A stretch of DNA of 60,012 nucleotides from Tuberibacillus sp. Marseille-P3662. GTDB lineage: Bacteria; Bacillota; Bacilli; Bacillales; Sporolactobacillaceae. The stretch is taken from NCBI RefSeq assembly GCF_900178005.1, contig NZ_FXBS01000002.1, positions 151,603-211,614 of the forward strand, read 5' to 3'. The notes under the pieces were generated by a model. The model saw nothing but the letters and a program-made list of their open reading frames with translations, was not told the DNA's origin and searched no databases. The position numbers and the translations under genes were made by a program. Shown here in pieces: positions 8,866 to 21,024 of the stretch (positions are counted from its first letter, which is position 1; each line of letters starts with the position of its first letter).

Positions 8866-9660
8866 TCAACCATTCCGTAAAATCAGCAGGCTTACTGTAA
8901 GAGCAAGTAGCAATACCAACACCATCGTATCTCTAAAAGTCCACAGTAACTTACGAAAACGCGTTCGACCAACATCTCCGCGATATCCTCGAGACTCCAT
9001 CGCCATCGCTAAATCTTCAGCACGCTTGAATGAACTCACAAATAATGGTACAAGCAGCGGTATGACAGCTTTAGCCCTTTTCATCAAGGAACCCGTAAAA
9101 AAATCAACCCCTCGAGCCATCTGCGCTTTCATAATTTTATCCGTTTCTTCAACCAAGGTGGGTATGAATCGTAATGAAATAGACATCATCAACGCAAATT
9201 CATGCACGGGACATTTAATTTTCTTTAAAGGGCCAAGAAGCACTTCCAAAGCATCAGTAATCGCAATGGGTGTCGTTGTTAATGTCAATAAGGTTGTCGA
9301 AACAATAATGACAAGTAAGCGAACCGATATCAAAAGAGCTTGCTTCAGACCACCTTCATAAATCGTCAGCCATCCCCACTCAACCAAAGGATCGCCAGTT
9401 TTGGTTAACCAAAGATTTAAAATAAATGTGATAAGGACAAGAATAAAAATAGGTTTTAACCCATTATAAATAAATCGCAATGGCACCCGCGAAAGGAGAA
9501 CACCAACAATAATAAAGGCAACACTTAACGCATGTGTCAACCAATTATTTGCCAAAAAAACAATCACAACATACAGAAAAACGGTCAAAATCTTAGCACG
9601 CGGATCAAGCCTATGAATGATGGATCCACCAGGGACATATTGACCAATAATGATTTTCAA
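8866..9660 (-). CDS. ecfT: Energy-coupling factor transporter transmembrane protein EcfT
   Basis: This 264-aa integral membrane protein has several hydrophobic segments. It carries the two cytoplasmic coupling-helix Ala/Ser-Arg-Gly motifs (AQMARGVDF and MESRGYRG) that touch the two ATPases. EcfT links the EcfA1/EcfA2 ATPase dimer to interchangeable substrate-binding S components for vitamins and metals. The start MKIIIGQYVPG is typical. It overlaps the end of ecfA2 by 4 nt, indicating coupled translation. No S component is encoded nearby, which fits a group II ECF system sharing one energising module. Confidence 0.95.
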   Translation of the reverse strand: MKIIIGQYVPGGSIIHRLDPRAKILTVFLYVVIVFLANNWLTHALSVAFIIVGVLLSRVPLRFIYNGLKPIFILVLITFILNLWLTKTGDPLVEWGWLTIYEGGLKQALLISVRLLVIIVSTTLLTLTTTPIAITDALEVLLGPLKKIKCPVHEFALMMSISLRFIPTLVEETDKIMKAQMARGVDFFTGSLMKRAKAVIPLLVPLFVSSFKRAEDLAMAMESRGYRGDVGRTRFRKLLWTFRDTMVLVLLLALTVSLLILRNG

Positions 9661-10538
9661 CGGCCCACACCGCCTCTCCGGCTCCCGTATAAATCATTCA
9701 TGAGAGCATCACTTGTATCATCAACGGTAAACACGGCTGGATAGTCATCACGACCTAATTTCTGCCGCCATCTAGCCAAAAATGCCATGGTTTCTGGAAT
9801 ATCCAAGCCCAATCCTTTTAATCGCTCGACTTGTGCGAAAATCTTATCAGGACTATCTTGCATGACCATCTGACCTTGATCCATAACAATAATCTCATCA
9901 GAATAAATAGCGGCATCAGCCATATGATGTGTAACCATGACCGTCGTCAGTCCGCGTTCAGCATGTAGGTGCTGAAACAATGAGAGGATATCTCTCTGTC
10001 CCTTAGGATCTAATCCGGCTGTCGGTTCATCAAGAATCATCACTTTCGGTTCCATGGCTATGACGCCGGCAATGGCAACACGCCTCATTTGTCCACCGCT
10101 TAAATCAAACGGTGAACGTTCAGCTAGATCCTTAGGCAACCCCACCAAATCCATCGCATGATACGCCTTCTGCTCAGCTTCCTCTTCTGTCGCGCCAAAA
10201 TTTAATGGACCAAAACAAATGTCACGAAGAACGGTTTCTTCAAATAATTGATGCTCAGGATATTGAAACACTAAACCAACATACTGACGCAAACGGCGCA
10301 ATGCCTTTTTATCACTTTTACCGGATAACTCCATATCACCCATCGTGATTGTCCCGGTTGTCGGCTTTAGCAATCCATTAAAATGCTGAATCAACGTTGA
10401 CTTCCCTGACCCCGTATGACCAATGACAGAGACAAAACTTCCCGAAGCAATCGACAAATTCGTGTTTTCAATGGCCCGCTGTTCAAACGGTGTCCCTTTG
10501 TGATAAATATGTGTCACATCTTTGAATACAATGTCCAT
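9657..10538 (-). CDS. ecfA2: Energy-coupling factor ATPase EcfA2
   Basis: This 293-aa ABC ATPase has Walker A GHTGSGKST (about residues 40-48), Q-loop, signature LSGGQMRRVAIAG and Walker B VMILDEPTAGLD. A C-terminal extension is typical of ECF ATPases. It pairs with EcfA1 to power vitamin/metal uptake. It is the second gene of the module; its start overlaps the end of ecfA1 by 25 nt and its end overlaps ecfT by 4 nt. ATG start MDIVFKDVTHIY. Confidence 0.95.
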   Translation of the reverse strand: MDIVFKDVTHIYHKGTPFEQRAIENTNLSIASGSFVSVIGHTGSGKSTLIQHFNGLLKPTTGTITMGDMELSGKSDKKALRRLRQYVGLVFQYPEHQLFEETVLRDICFGPLNFGATEEEAEQKAYHAMDLVGLPKDLAERSPFDLSGGQMRRVAIAGVIAMEPKVMILDEPTAGLDPKGQRDILSLFQHLHAERGLTTVMVTHHMADAAIYSDEIIVMDQGQMVMQDSPDKIFAQVERLKGLGLDIPETMAFLARWRQKLGRDDYPAVFTVDDTSDALMNDLYGSRRGGVGR

Positions 10539-11362
10539 AAACTCTCCACCAAGTCATCTTGTTCGATAACGGTCTCCTTGATCGGAACCCCTCGCTGTGA
10601 CAATGCTTGGCGCAGCTTGATGGCAAGTGGCAAATCCAAACCGATTTGTGTTAAGCGTTCGGGATCTTGAAAAATATCGGCTGGTTGCCCTTGCATTAAT
10701 GGCTCACCATCATTCATAACAAGCATGCGGTCGGCATGTAGGGTCTCCTCTAAATCATGGGTAATTGAAATAACCGTAATCCCTAACTCTTTGTTTAATT
10801 GTTTCATTAACTCTAGAATATCATGTCTACCTTGAGGATCAAGCATCGATGTGGCTTCATCTAGTACAATAATCTCTGGTTCTAAGGCAACGATCCCAGC
10901 AATCGCGACCCGTTGCTTTTGCCCCCCTGACAGGCGGTGAGGCTCTTGGTTGATATAATCAAGCATATGGACGCGGGTCAAAGACTGCTCCAACCGTTTG
11001 ACCATTTCCTCACGTGGCAAACCATGATTTTCCATGCCAAAAGCAACATCATCTTGTACCGTCGTCCCGACAAATTGGTTGTCAGGATTCTGAAACACCA
11101 TACCAACCCATTGACGAATCTCCCAAATATGGTCTTCATTCAACGTATTATACCCATTGATCTTAACCGTTCCTACCTCAGGGAGCAAAATCCCATTGAG
11201 GCATTTGGCCAATGTTGATTTTCCTGACCCATTGTGGCCAACGACTGCCACCCATTCGCCCTGATTGACAGAAAAATCAACATCCCGCAGGACCCACTCA
11301 CTTTGTTCATTATACCTGAACCATAATCCCTTTAAATCGACAATCGGTTTGGTAGAAGCCAT
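10514..11362 (-). CDS. ecfA1: Energy-coupling factor ATPase EcfA1
   Basis: This 282-aa ABC ATPase has Walker A VGHNGSGKST (41-50), the signature LSGGQKQRVAIAG and Walker B EIIVLDEATSMLD. The start is the ATG at 11362 (MASTKPIVDLKG), with GGGAGG 5-6 nt upstream; the open frame extends 44 codons further but that part is not ABC-like. It is the first ECF gene, after the rplQ terminator. I did not find a clear promoter in the 94-nt gap, so it may depend on readthrough from the ribosomal operon. Confidence 0.94.
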   Translation of the reverse strand: MASTKPIVDLKGLWFRYNEQSEWVLRDVDFSVNQGEWVAVVGHNGSGKSTLAKCLNGILLPEVGTVKINGYNTLNEDHIWEIRQWVGMVFQNPDNQFVGTTVQDDVAFGMENHGLPREEMVKRLEQSLTRVHMLDYINQEPHRLSGGQKQRVAIAGIVALEPEIIVLDEATSMLDPQGRHDILELMKQLNKELGITVISITHDLEETLHADRMLVMNDGEPLMQGQPADIFQDPERLTQIGLDLPLAIKLRQALSQRGVPIKETVIEQDDLVESLWTLYSKM

Positions 11363-11455
11363 GGCAACCTCCCAAATTTCTAATGTTACCAACGATAACG
11401 AAAACATGGCATTCACCGTCACAAAGGATGAATGCCTCAAATTCTTTCTCTTAAG

Positions 11456-11489
11456 TAAAAAAAGGGCGCAAAAAAGAAGCCGCCCTTTG
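11456..11489 (-). terminator. Terminator at the end of the S10-spc-alpha operon
   Basis: Arms 11461-11468 and 11481-11488 (AAAGGGCG/CGCCCTTT) form an 8-bp stem followed by a long T-run on the minus strand, directly after the rplQ stop. Confidence 0.88.
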
Positions 11490-11496
11490 ATCACAA

Positions 11497-11859
11497 TTAT
11501 ACAAATTCAATAATGGCCATTTCAGCACTATCGCCACGACGCGGTCCAAGTTTAAGCACGCGTGTGTAACCACCTTGACGATTTTCATAGCGGCCGGAAA
11601 TATCACCAAAAAGTTTTTGAAGGACCTTTTGGCCAGTCTCTTCATCGGCGATTTCATTACGAATCAATGTAGCCGCCTGACGACGTGCATGCAAATCGCC
11701 ACGTTTCCCTAAAGTAACTAATTTATCGGCAAAAGAACGAAGCGCTTTGGCTTTGTCATGAGTTGTCTCAATACGTTCATTAATAATTAAATCAGTTGCC
11801 AAGTCACGAAAAAGTGCCTTACGAGCAGCTGATGTACGGCCTAATTTTACATATGCCAT
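11497..11859 (-). CDS. rplQ: 50S ribosomal protein L17
   Basis: This 120-aa protein has the L17 start [20 protein letters not shown] and the C-terminal [20 protein letters not shown] motif. L17 lies near the peptide exit tunnel. It is the last gene of the long ribosomal operon, 38 nt after rpoA, and is followed by an intrinsic terminator. AGGGAGG precedes the ATG. Confidence 0.98.
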   Translation of the reverse strand: MAYVKLGRTSAARKALFRDLATDLIINERIETTHDKAKALRSFADKLVTLGKRGDLHARRQAATLIRNEIADEETGQKVLQKLFGDISGRYENRQGGYTRVLKLGPRRGDSAEMAIIEFV

Positions 11860-11897
11860 AGTCGATCTCCCTCCTTCGTCGGTCGTCTTGATTGCAA

Positions 11898-12842
11898 CTA
11901 TTCTTCTGGTCTTAGGCCAAGTCCCAACTCAGCCAATTTCTCTTGAACCTCTTCCAAGGATTTGCGTCCAAGATTACGAACTTTCATCATATCTTCTTCC
12001 GATTTCTGAGCTAATTCTTGAACCGTATTGATACCGGCACGTTTCAAGCAATTATAAGAACGGACAGATAGATCAAGTTCTTCAATAGTCATTTCCAAAA
12101 CTTTTTCTTTCTGGTCTTCCTCTTTTTCGACCATGATTTCAGCCTTTTGTGCCTGATCAGTTAACCCTATAAAAATATTAAGGTGTTCGTTCATGATCTT
12201 TGCACCCAAAGATACGGCTTCTTCCGGACGAATACTGCCATCGGTCCAAACATCGAGGGTTAGTTTGTCATAGTTGGTGACTTGGCCGACACGGGTGTTT
12301 TCTACTTGATAATTGACTTTAGAAACAGGTGTATATATGGAGTCAATTGGTATTACGCCGATTGCCAAATCTTCCTCATTATTACCTTCCGCAGGTACAT
12401 AACCGCGACCTTTTTTGGCGGTCATTTTAGCATGAAACCGTGCGTTACCAGATAGTGTTGCAATTTCTAAGTCCGGATTCAAAATATCTACGTCACTGTC
12501 GTGAATAATATCCGCTGCTGTGACTTTGCCTTCACGTTGGACATCAATCTCCAAGGTTTTATCATCATCAGAGTAGATTTTCATCGCTAGACTTTTAATA
12601 TTGAGGACAATGTTCGTCACGTCCTCTACAACACCTTCAACAGATGTGAATTCATGTAACACATTGTCAAATTGCACACTCGTAACAGCCGCACCTGGGA
12701 GGGATGACAACAAAATACGGCGAAGTGAGTTACCCAAAGTCGTACCGTACCCGCGTTCCAACGGTTCAACAACAAATTTGCCATATTTGCCGTCGTCCGA
12801 GACCTCTATCGTTTCGATCTTTGGCTTTTCGATTTCAATCAT
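11898..12842 (-). CDS. rpoA: RNA polymerase alpha subunit
   Basis: This 314-aa alpha subunit has the N-terminal assembly domain ([23 protein letters not shown], about residues 28-50) and a C-terminal helix-hairpin-helix domain. The latter ([37 protein letters not shown]) binds UP elements and activators. Length equals that of B. subtilis. It sits between rpsK and rplQ as usual. A 165-nt leader (12843-13007) precedes it, longer than other gaps in this operon, but I see no clear promoter or hairpin-plus-T-run there. Confidence 0.99.
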   Translation of the reverse strand: MIEIEKPKIETIEVSDDGKYGKFVVEPLERGYGTTLGNSLRRILLSSLPGAAVTSVQFDNVLHEFTSVEGVVEDVTNIVLNIKSLAMKIYSDDDKTLEIDVQREGKVTAADIIHDSDVDILNPDLEIATLSGNARFHAKMTAKKGRGYVPAEGNNEEDLAIGVIPIDSIYTPVSKVNYQVENTRVGQVTNYDKLTLDVWTDGSIRPEEAVSLGAKIMNEHLNIFIGLTDQAQKAEIMVEKEEDQKEKVLEMTIEELDLSVRSYNCLKRAGINTVQELAQKSEEDMMKVRNLGRKSLEEVQEKLAELGLGLRPEE

Positions 12843-13007
12843 CCAACAAAACCCTCCTTCAAAACGTCGAAATCCCGGCTAGACCAGACCCTATCTAACC
12901 AAGATTTCCATGGCATACAGTTCCCTTAGCTCGAATTTAAAACGTGTACGTCCAAGCTTCACATAAAAGCCATTATTGACAGATTGATTTCACATTATAC
13001 ATAAAAT

Positions 13008-13403
13008 TTATACACGGCGACGTTTCGGCGGACGGCAACCATTATGGGGTACCGGCGTTACGTCACGAATAGCCGTTACTTCTAGACCAACGGCTTGCAA
13101 AGCACGAATGGCAGCTTCACGGCCGGCACCAGGGCCTTTAACAGACACTTCAATGCCTTTCATACCATGTTCCATAGCGGCTTTCGCTGCCGTTTCAGCA
13201 GCCGTTTGAGCGGCAAACGGTGTTGACTTACGTGACCCTCTGAAACCTAGCGCTCCGGCACTTGCCCAAGAAATAGCACCGCCATGGGAATCAGTGATGG
13301 TCACAATAGTGTTGTTAAAAGTTGAACGAATGTGGGCAATGCCACTTTCAACATTCTTTTTCACGCGACGTTTGCGACTGCGCTTATCTTGACGTTTAAC
13401 CAT
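13008..13403 (-). CDS. rpsK: 30S ribosomal protein S11
   Basis: This 131-aa S11 protein carries the signature block starting [20 protein letters not shown] and the basic C-terminus [13 protein letters not shown]. It lies on the platform of the 30S subunit near the E site. It is 25 nt downstream of rpsM with a strong AGGAGG. Confidence 0.98.
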   Translation of the reverse strand: MVKRQDKRSRKRRVKKNVESGIAHIRSTFNNTIVTITDSHGGAISWASAGALGFRGSRKSTPFAAQTAAETAAKAAMEHGMKGIEVSVKGPGAGREAAIRALQAVGLEVTAIRDVTPVPHNGCRPPKRRRV

Positions 13404-13428
13404 AAGGAATAACCTCCTTTATCAATCA

Positions 13429-13794
13429 TTATTTTCTCTTATTAGCAACGGTCCGACGCGGACCTTTTCTTGTACGTGAATTGTTCTTCGTCTTTTGCCC
13501 ACGAAGCGGCAATCCGCGGCGATGTCTAATGCCTCTGTAAGAACCGATCTCTGTTAGACGCTTGATATTCAAACGAATCTCGCGGCGCAAGTCACCCTCA
13601 ACCTTATATTGGTCAACGACTTCACGAATGCTGTTCAGTTCGTCTTCAGTTAAGTCACGAACTCTTGTATCTTCAGATACATTCGCTTTTGATAAAATTT
13701 CTTGCGCGGTGGTTTTACCGACACCGTAAAGATATGTTAAAGAAATAACAATTCTTTTCTCACGAGGAATATCAATACCTGCAACACGTGCCAT
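13429..13794 (-). CDS. rpsM: 30S ribosomal protein S13
   Basis: This 121-aa S13 protein starts [19 protein letters not shown] and has the C-terminal [22 protein letters not shown] tail region in parts. S13 is in the 30S head and forms intersubunit bridges and P-site tRNA contact. It lies 15 nt after rpmJ. Confidence 0.98.
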   Translation of the reverse strand: MARVAGIDIPREKRIVISLTYLYGVGKTTAQEILSKANVSEDTRVRDLTEDELNSIREVVDQYKVEGDLRREIRLNIKRLTEIGSYRGIRHRRGLPLRGQKTKNNSRTRKGPRRTVANKRK

Positions 13795-13809
13795 TCAATA
13801 CACCTCCTA

Positions 13810-13953
<144 letters not shown>

Positions 13954-14172
13954 TTACTTATGACGATAAGTAATGCGTCCACGCGACAAGTCATAAGGTG
14001 AAAGTTCAACCGTGACCTTATCGCCTGGCAAAATACGAATATAGTGCATCCGAATCTTACCTGAAACATGTGCCAATATTGTATGACCATTCTCAAGTTC
14101 TACTTTAAACATTGCGTTGGGCAACGGGTCGACCACGGTGCCTTCAACTTCAATGACGTCTTCTTTACCCAT
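13954..14172 (-). CDS. infA: Translation initiation factor IF-1
   Basis: This 72-aa single S1/OB-fold protein ([20 protein letters not shown] to RITYRHK) binds the ribosomal A site during initiation. The ATG at 14172 is chosen because it gives the canonical 72-aa length; a track of four more in-frame codons upstream is not part of the family. The start overlaps the stop of the upstream KOW gene by 8 nt. Confidence 0.98.
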   Translation of the reverse strand: MGKEDVIEVEGTVVDPLPNAMFKVELENGHTILAHVSGKIRMHYIRILPGDKVTVELSPYDLSRGRITYRHK

Positions 14173-14488
14173 CGATTGATTCACCCTTCCTCAGGTCACT
14201 GACAATTTCATTCATAAACTTGGATACGGCAAAGCGCAGTTTACCGTTCGTCACCTTTCCGGTTTCATTCAAACTGTTCTGCACTTCAGCTGATATAAAA
14301 GGTTGCGGCACAACGTGTGTTAAATTTTTTTTCTTAGCACGGTCGTACTTCCTTCGATAGCCATCAGCAACCTCTATAAATCGACCATCAAGCACTCGTA
14401 CTACAACACAGTAATTACCAGCATCTCTTCCCTTTATAACACGGACGATTTGCCCGGGTACAGGCTTATCATCTGATTCATTCACCAA
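14165..14488 (-). CDS. KOW-domain RNA-binding protein (L14e-like)
   Basis: The 107-aa product has a KOW motif near its N-terminus ([20 protein letters not shown], about residues 11-30) and a basic stretch ([12 protein letters not shown]). It corresponds to the small KOW gene (ybzG in B. subtilis) found next to infA in many Bacillales. A role at the ribosome or in RNA binding is inferred. The start is a TTG at 14488 directly after the stop of the map remnant; the GTG at 14485 is possible. AAGGTG lies about 8 nt before the TTG, inside the remnant, so the two are likely translationally coupled. The 3' end overlaps infA by 8 nt. Confidence 0.85.
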   Translation of the reverse strand: MVNESDDKPVPGQIVRVIKGRDAGNYCVVVRVLDGRFIEVADGYRRKYDRAKKKNLTHVVPQPFISAEVQNSLNETGKVTNGKLRFAVSKFMNEIVSDLRKGESIDG

Positions 14489-14656
14489 TCAAGCATCACC
14501 TTCACTTAAAGATTGGTTACATTCGGGGCCCGTATCAGCAATGGCTATGGTGTTCTCAAAGTAAGCCGAAAACTGATCATCACGGGGCAAGACAACCCAA
14601 TCGTCATCCAATACCTCAACAATGTCAATTTCCCGAGGGGTCTTCCGGATGATCAC
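14489..14656 (-). pseudogene. map: Internally deleted methionine aminopeptidase (map) remnant, 55 codons
   Basis: The frame starts GTG directly after the adk stop (TAAGTG) and ends TGA directly before the next gene. It translates as VIIRKTPREIDIV joined to EVLDDDWVVLPRDDQFSAYFENT, then IAIADTGPECNQSLSEGDA. The first part matches the Map N-terminus (MIICKTPRELEIM in B. subtilis). The second matches the Map C-terminus (around DNWTVVTVDGKKCAHFEHT and IAITETG). About 190 central residues, with the two Asp, one His and first Glu metal ligands, are missing; only the last ligand Glu (Glu34 here) remains. The join is in frame with no stop. A functional aminopeptidase is impossible. The family comparison is from memory. 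Confidence 0.88.
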
Positions 14657-16616
<1,960 letters not shown>

Positions 16617-16617
<1 letters not shown>

Positions 16618-17057
16618 TAAATCACCTCAATACTTCCACCAGCAGCTTCAATGGCTTCTTTTGCCGAATTGGAAAACTTATTAGCTTTAACCGTTAATTG
16701 ACTGTTCAATTGCCCCTTACCAAGGATCTTAACGCCATTGTTCAAGTTGCTTATAACTTTATTGTCAAGAAGAACATCTGGTGTAACTTCAGTTCCATCT
16801 GAAAATTTATTCAACGTTTCAAGATTAACAATAGAATAATCTTTCCGATTAGGGTTTTTAAACCCACGCTTAGGCAAACGCTTGATTAGAGGCATTTGAC
16901 CCCCTTCAAAACCAGGGCGAACATTACCGCCAGAACGCGCCTTTTGACCCATTTCACCGCGACCAGACGTATTACCTAAACCGCTGCTATAACCACGGCC
17001 AACACGTTTACGAGTGGAACGGGAACCTTCAGGGCTTTTAAGTTCATGGAGTTTCAT
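16617..17057 (-). CDS. rplO: 50S ribosomal protein L15
   Basis: This 146-aa protein starts [20 protein letters not shown] and has the glycine/arginine-rich N-terminal extension that reaches into the 23S rRNA core. A globular C-terminal half ends ...AAGGSIEVI. It precedes and overlaps secY by one base, as part of the spc operon. Confidence 0.98.
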
Positions 17058-17088
17058 ATTGACACCTCCTCAGGTCAATCGTTTAATA

Positions 17089-17274
17089 TTAATTAATTTC
17101 GTTGACTTTCACTAGATGCGATACTTTATTAATCATGCCACGAATGGCTGAATTTTCTTCTTGAACAACAGTTTGATTGGTCTTCTTCAATCCCAGCGTG
17201 TTAACTGTAACACGTTGGTCATGAGGGCGTCCAATTAGACTTCGGGTGAGGGTAATTTCCAATTTTTTGGCCAT
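17089..17274 (-). CDS. rpmD: 50S ribosomal protein L30
   Basis: The 61-aa product ([20 protein letters not shown]) is a small ferredoxin-like fold protein of the large subunit. The ATG at 17274 is used rather than the in-frame TTG just before it; GGAGG lies 8 nt upstream. It sits between rpsE and rplO. Confidence 0.97.
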   Translation of the reverse strand: MAKKLEITLTRSLIGRPHDQRVTVNTLGLKKTNQTVVQEENSAIRGMINKVSHLVKVNEIN

Positions 17275-17287
17275 CAATAGTCCCTCC

Positions 17288-17791
17288 TTATCCTAACAAT
17301 TCTTCAACGGATTTGCCACGTAGTTTAGCGACATCTTCAGCCCGTTTGAGATTTCTAAGTCCCTCAAGAGTTGCACGAACCATATTAATCGGGTTGTTCG
17401 ACCCATGAGATTTAGATAATATATCGCCAATACCGGCAAGTTCTAGTACTGCACGAACAGGACCACCAGCAATGACGCCAGTACCTTCAGTAGCAGGTTT
17501 TAGAAGGACATTTCCTGCACCATACCGGCCATGAATTTGGTGCGGTATTGAAGTACCAACGATCGGTACATTAAACATGTTCTTTTTACCGTCCTCAACA
17601 GCCTTTTTAATGGCTTCAGGAACTTCTTGGGCCTTCCCTGTGCCAAAGCCAACATTACCTTGTTTGTCACCGACAACAACAATAGCTGCAAAGCGAAAAC
17701 GACGACCACCCTTAACAACTTTGGCAACACGGTTAATCGCCACAACGCGTTCTTCGATATCAGAGCTTTTCTTTTGATCACGATTAGCCAT
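17288..17791 (-). CDS. rpsE: 30S ribosomal protein S5
   Basis: This 167-aa S5 protein has the double-stranded RNA-binding N-terminal domain ([20 protein letters not shown]) and the C-terminal domain with [19 protein letters not shown]. It lines the mRNA entry tunnel and the decoding region. The loop at the spectinomycin site looks ordinary ([10 protein letters not shown]). Confidence 0.98.
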   Translation of the reverse strand: MANRDQKKSSDIEERVVAINRVAKVVKGGRRFRFAAIVVVGDKQGNVGFGTGKAQEVPEAIKKAVEDGKKNMFNVPIVGTSIPHQIHGRYGAGNVLLKPATEGTGVIAGGPVRAVLELAGIGDILSKSHGSNNPINMVRATLEGLRNLKRAEDVAKLRGKSVEELLG

Positions 17792-17812
17792 AAAAGCATT
17801 TCCCTCCTTCTC

Positions 17813-18175
17813 TTAAAATTGTAATCCAGCTTCACGAGCTGCGTCAGCTAACGCCTTAATGCGACCATGATAGAGATAACCGCCACGGTCAAAAATTACT
17901 GTTTCATAACCTTTTTCTAAGGCACGGGCTGCAAGACTGCTTCCAACTTGCTTAGCAGCTTCAACGTCGCCGCCCTTATCAAGGCCGAGTTCATTATCCA
18001 TGGTTGAAGATGCGACAACTGTAGCACCTTCATCATCATTGATTAACTGAGCATAAATGTGTTTATTCGAACGATAAACGTTCAAACGAGGACGCTCCGC
18101 TGTTCCGTAAATCCGGTTACGGACATGCTGATGGCGTTTTTTCCGTACATCATTTTTGCTTGCCTTAGTAATCAT
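17813..18175 (-). CDS. rplR: 50S ribosomal protein L18
   Basis: The product is 120 aa from [20 protein letters not shown], the exact family length; it binds 5S rRNA in the central protuberance with L5. The ATG at 18175 is preferred over the GTG three codons earlier, because AAGGGAG is 8 nt before the ATG and overlaps the GTG region. Confidence 0.97.
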   Translation of the reverse strand: MITKASKNDVRKKRHQHVRNRIYGTAERPRLNVYRSNKHIYAQLINDDEGATVVASSTMDNELGLDKGGDVEAAKQVGSSLAARALEKGYETVIFDRGGYLYHGRIKALADAAREAGLQF

Positions 18176-18203
18176 CTGGGTCACTCCCTTCTGCTAACTT
18201 TTA

Positions 18204-18740
18204 TTACTTACCAGATTTACCTTCTTTTTGGCGTACGCGTTCATTACCATAACGAATCCCTTTACCTTTATATGGCTCAGGCGGACGTACAGCACGAATG
18301 TTAGCAGCGACAGCACCAACGCGTTCCTTGCTGACACCTTTTACGATGACTTTTGTATTCTTTTCAACGTCTATATCAATGCCTTCTTCAGGCTCAAATT
18401 CAACTGGATGAGAATAGCCAACATTTAAAACTAACTTCTCACCTTGTTTTACTGCGCGGTAACCAACACCCTGAAGTTCAAGATGTTTTTCAAACCCTTT
18501 AGTGACACCATCAACCATATTATTAATGATACTTGTGGTTGTACCATGCAACATACGGTATTTCTTTGCGTCGCTTGGACGTTCAACTCTGACAATATTC
18601 TCTTCTTGAATGATTTGCATGTCAGGATGGAAGGTAAAAGACAATTCACCTTTTGGTCCCTTAACTGTCACGTCCGTACCGTCAATGTTAAGGGTGACGT
18701 CATTAGGTACTTCAATATGTCTGTAACCGACACGAGACAT
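18204..18740 (-). CDS. rplF: 50S ribosomal protein L6
   Basis: This 178-aa protein ([20 protein letters not shown]) has the two L6 repeats and the C-terminal motif [19 protein letters not shown]. It sits near the sarcin-ricin loop and factor-binding site. Two adjacent ATGs exist (18743 and 18740); the second has the better 7-nt spacing from GGAGG. Confidence 0.96.
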   Translation of the reverse strand: MSRVGYRHIEVPNDVTLNIDGTDVTVKGPKGELSFTFHPDMQIIQEENIVRVERPSDAKKYRMLHGTTTSIINNMVDGVTKGFEKHLELQGVGYRAVKQGEKLVLNVGYSHPVEFEPEEGIDIDVEKNTKVIVKGVSKERVGAVAANIRAVRPPEPYKGKGIRYGNERVRQKEGKSGK

Positions 18741-18767
18741 CATAACACCTCCATTCTCATTCTGTAA

Positions 18768-19166
18768 TTACCAAACGTATGCTAGAACTTCGCCGCCAAT
18801 ATTGTTTTGACGAGCTTCTTTATCAGTAACAATGCCTCTTGACGTTGAAACAACGGCGATGCCAAGGCCGCCAAGAACGCGCGGTACTTCGTCAGCTTTT
18901 GCATAAACTCTTAAACCAGGCTTACTAATACGTTTTAAACCGGTAATGACACGTTGTTCATTAGCACCGTATTTTAGAAAAATGCGAAGAACACCTTGTT
19001 TGTTGTCCTCGACATATTCGACGTCTTTAATAAAGCCCTCACGTTTTAGAATCTCAGCAACCTGTTGTTTCAGACGAGAACCGGGAACTTCTAGTCTTTC
19101 ATGGCGTACATTATTAGCGTTTCTGATACGAGTTAACATATCAGCGATTGGATCAGTCATAACCAT
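18768..19166 (-). CDS. rpsH: 30S ribosomal protein S8
   Basis: This 132-aa protein ([20 protein letters not shown]) closely follows the B. subtilis S8 pattern, with the C-terminal [20 protein letters not shown] region. S8 binds helix 21 of 16S rRNA early in assembly. Confidence 0.98.
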   Translation of the reverse strand: MVMTDPIADMLTRIRNANNVRHERLEVPGSRLKQQVAEILKREGFIKDVEYVEDNKQGVLRIFLKYGANEQRVITGLKRISKPGLRVYAKADEVPRVLGGLGIAVVSTSRGIVTDKEARQNNIGGEVLAYVW

Positions 19167-19200
19167 GCGAGATAACCTCCTTCCCTTTTAAACAATACAA

Positions 19201-19386
19201 TTACCAGCTAGCTTTTCTAACACCTGGAATTTGACCTTTATAAGCAAGTTCGCGGAAACAAATGCGACATAGTTTAAATTTACGAATAACCGAATGTGGC
19301 CGACCACAACGTTCACAACGTGTATATTCACGTACTTTGAATTTTTTCGGCTGTTGCGCTTTTGCAATCATTGATTTACGTGCCAT
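19201..19386 (-). CDS. rpsN: 30S ribosomal protein S14, zinc type (type Z)
   Basis: This is the short 61-aa S14 with a zinc ribbon: Cys24, Cys27, Cys40 and Cys43. It is the primary zinc-containing form; many Firmicutes keep a zinc-free paralogue elsewhere for zinc starvation. It lies between rplE and rpsH. Confidence 0.98.
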   Translation of the reverse strand: MARKSMIAKAQQPKKFKVREYTRCERCGRPHSVIRKFKLCRICFRELAYKGQIPGVRKASW

Positions 19387-19407
19387 AGTGTCCCTCCTTG
19401 CGATGGG

Positions 19408-19947
19408 TTATTTTCTAAATGGCATACCAATTAGACGGAGCAATTCACGAGCTTCTTCATCAGTATTAGCAGTTGTTACTACAACAACGTCCATACCGCG
19501 AATTTTATTAACTTTATCATACTCAATCTCTGGAAAAATCAATTGTTCACGAATACCCAATGTATAGTTCCCACGTCCATCAAATGATTTTTGCGAAATA
19601 CCGCGAAAATCACGAACACGTGGCAAAGATACGGCAATCAATTTATCCAAGAAATCATACATGCGTGTTTGTCGCATGGTTACTTTTGCACCGATTGGCA
19701 TGCCTTCACGAATTTTGAAGCCAGCAATTGACTTTTTCGCACGAGTGATGACCGGTTTCTGGCCAGAAAGTGCAGTTAATTCATCGACGGCTTCATCCAA
19801 TAATTTAGGATTCTGTGCGGCTTCACCAATGCCCATATTAACGATCACTTTTTCAATCTTTGGTGCTTCCATAACAGAAGAGTAGTTAAACTTCTCCATG
19901 AGTGCTGGAACAATTTCATTTTCATATTTCTCTTTGAGACGATTCAC
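19408..19947 (-). CDS. rplE: 50S ribosomal protein L5
   Basis: This 179-aa protein ([20 protein letters not shown]) binds 5S rRNA and contacts the P-site tRNA elbow. The conserved [20 protein letters not shown]-type segment and C-terminal [18 protein letters not shown] are present. It follows rplX by 27 nt. Confidence 0.98.
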   Translation of the reverse strand: MNRLKEKYENEIVPALMEKFNYSSVMEAPKIEKVIVNMGIGEAAQNPKLLDEAVDELTALSGQKPVITRAKKSIAGFKIREGMPIGAKVTMRQTRMYDFLDKLIAVSLPRVRDFRGISQKSFDGRGNYTLGIREQLIFPEIEYDKVNKIRGMDVVVVTTANTDEEARELLRLIGMPFRK

Positions 19948-19974
19948 TCAGGACAACCTCCTTTCGTACAACGC

Positions 19975-20298
19975 TTATTTATCCAATGATTCGCCGGATT
20001 TTTTAGCAATGCGAACTTTTTTATCATCCTCAAACTTATAACCAACGCGTGTCGGTTCATTTGTACTCGGATCTAAAGGCATTACATTGGAAACATGAAT
20101 CGGAGCTTCCATATCCATAATTCCGCCTTGCGGATTCGCCTGCGTTGGCTTTGCGTGCTTTTTCACAACATTGACACCCTCAACCAAAACGCGATCTTGT
20201 TTGGGATACGCTTGTAAAATCTCGCCTTGTTTACCTTTATCTTTGCCGGTAATTACTTGGACTTTATCGCCCGTTTTTACGTGTAACTTATTAGCCAT
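19975..20298 (-). CDS. rplX: 50S ribosomal protein L24
   Basis: This 107-aa protein has an N-terminal KOW motif ([20 protein letters not shown]). It is an assembly initiator protein near the exit tunnel. It is a few residues longer than B. subtilis L24 at the C-terminus (GESLDK). Confidence 0.97.
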   Translation of the reverse strand: MANKLHVKTGDKVQVITGKDKGKQGEILQAYPKQDRVLVEGVNVVKKHAKPTQANPQGGIMDMEAPIHVSNVMPLDPSTNEPTRVGYKFEDDKKVRIAKKSGESLDK

Positions 20299-20334
20299 AG
20301 CCGTTAGCGCACCTCCTTTACACTTTCAACTGAA

Positions 20335-20703
20335 TTATAAAACTTCCGGAGCGAGCGATACGATTTTCATAAATGCATTTTCACGAAGTTCGCGTGCAAC
20401 CGGTCCAAAAATACGAGTGCCGCGTGGCCCTTTGTCGTCGCGAATGATAACAGCAGCATTTTCATCAAAGCGAATGTAAGAGCCATCCTCACGACGAGCC
20501 CCGCTTTTTGTACGAACAATAACTGCTTTAACAATTTCGCCTTTCTTAACAACGCCGCCGGGTGTTGCATTTTTTACCGTACCAACAACAACATCACCAA
20601 TATTAGCTGTCTTACGACCGGAACCACCAAGAACTTTAACTGTCAAGAGTTCACGAGCACCAGAGTTATCAGCCACTTTTAAACGACTTTCCTGTTGGAT
20701 CAT
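20335..20703 (-). CDS. rplN: 50S ribosomal protein L14
   Basis: The 122-aa protein starts [20 protein letters not shown], a near-invariant L14 sequence, and forms intersubunit bridges with 16S rRNA. The ATG is preceded by GGGAGG. Confidence 0.98.
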   Translation of the reverse strand: MIQQESRLKVADNSGARELLTVKVLGGSGRKTANIGDVVVGTVKNATPGGVVKKGEIVKAVIVRTKSGARREDGSYIRFDENAAVIIRDDKGPRGTRIFGPVARELRENAFMKIVSLAPEVL

Positions 20704-20739
20704 CTATGTGACCTCCCTTCATTTTGACATCACGTAGAT

Positions 20740-21006
20740 TTATATAATAACTGCTTCTTCAACAATTTCAACTAAACGAAAATGTTTATCTTTGGAAAGC
20801 GGACGTGTTTCCATGATTTTAACAACATCACCGTTTTTAGCTTGATTGTTTTCATCATGTGTTTTGTATTTCTTAGAATACTTAACACGTTTACCGTAAA
20901 GCGAATCTTTAGTGTAAGTCTCAACTAACACAGTAATGGTTTTATCCATTTTGTCGGAAATAACACGGCCGACGTAGACTTTACGACTGTTACGTTCCTC
21001 AGTCAT
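20740..21006 (-). CDS. rpsQ: 30S ribosomal protein S17
   Basis: This 88-aa OB-fold protein ([20 protein letters not shown]) binds the 5' domain of 16S rRNA. It follows rpmC by 18 nt and ends in EEAVII. Confidence 0.98.
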   Translation of the reverse strand: MTEERNSRKVYVGRVISDKMDKTITVLVETYTKDSLYGKRVKYSKKYKTHDENNQAKNGDVVKIMETRPLSKDKHFRLVEIVEEAVII

Positions 21007-21024
21007 TCGGAAAGCCTCCTCTCA

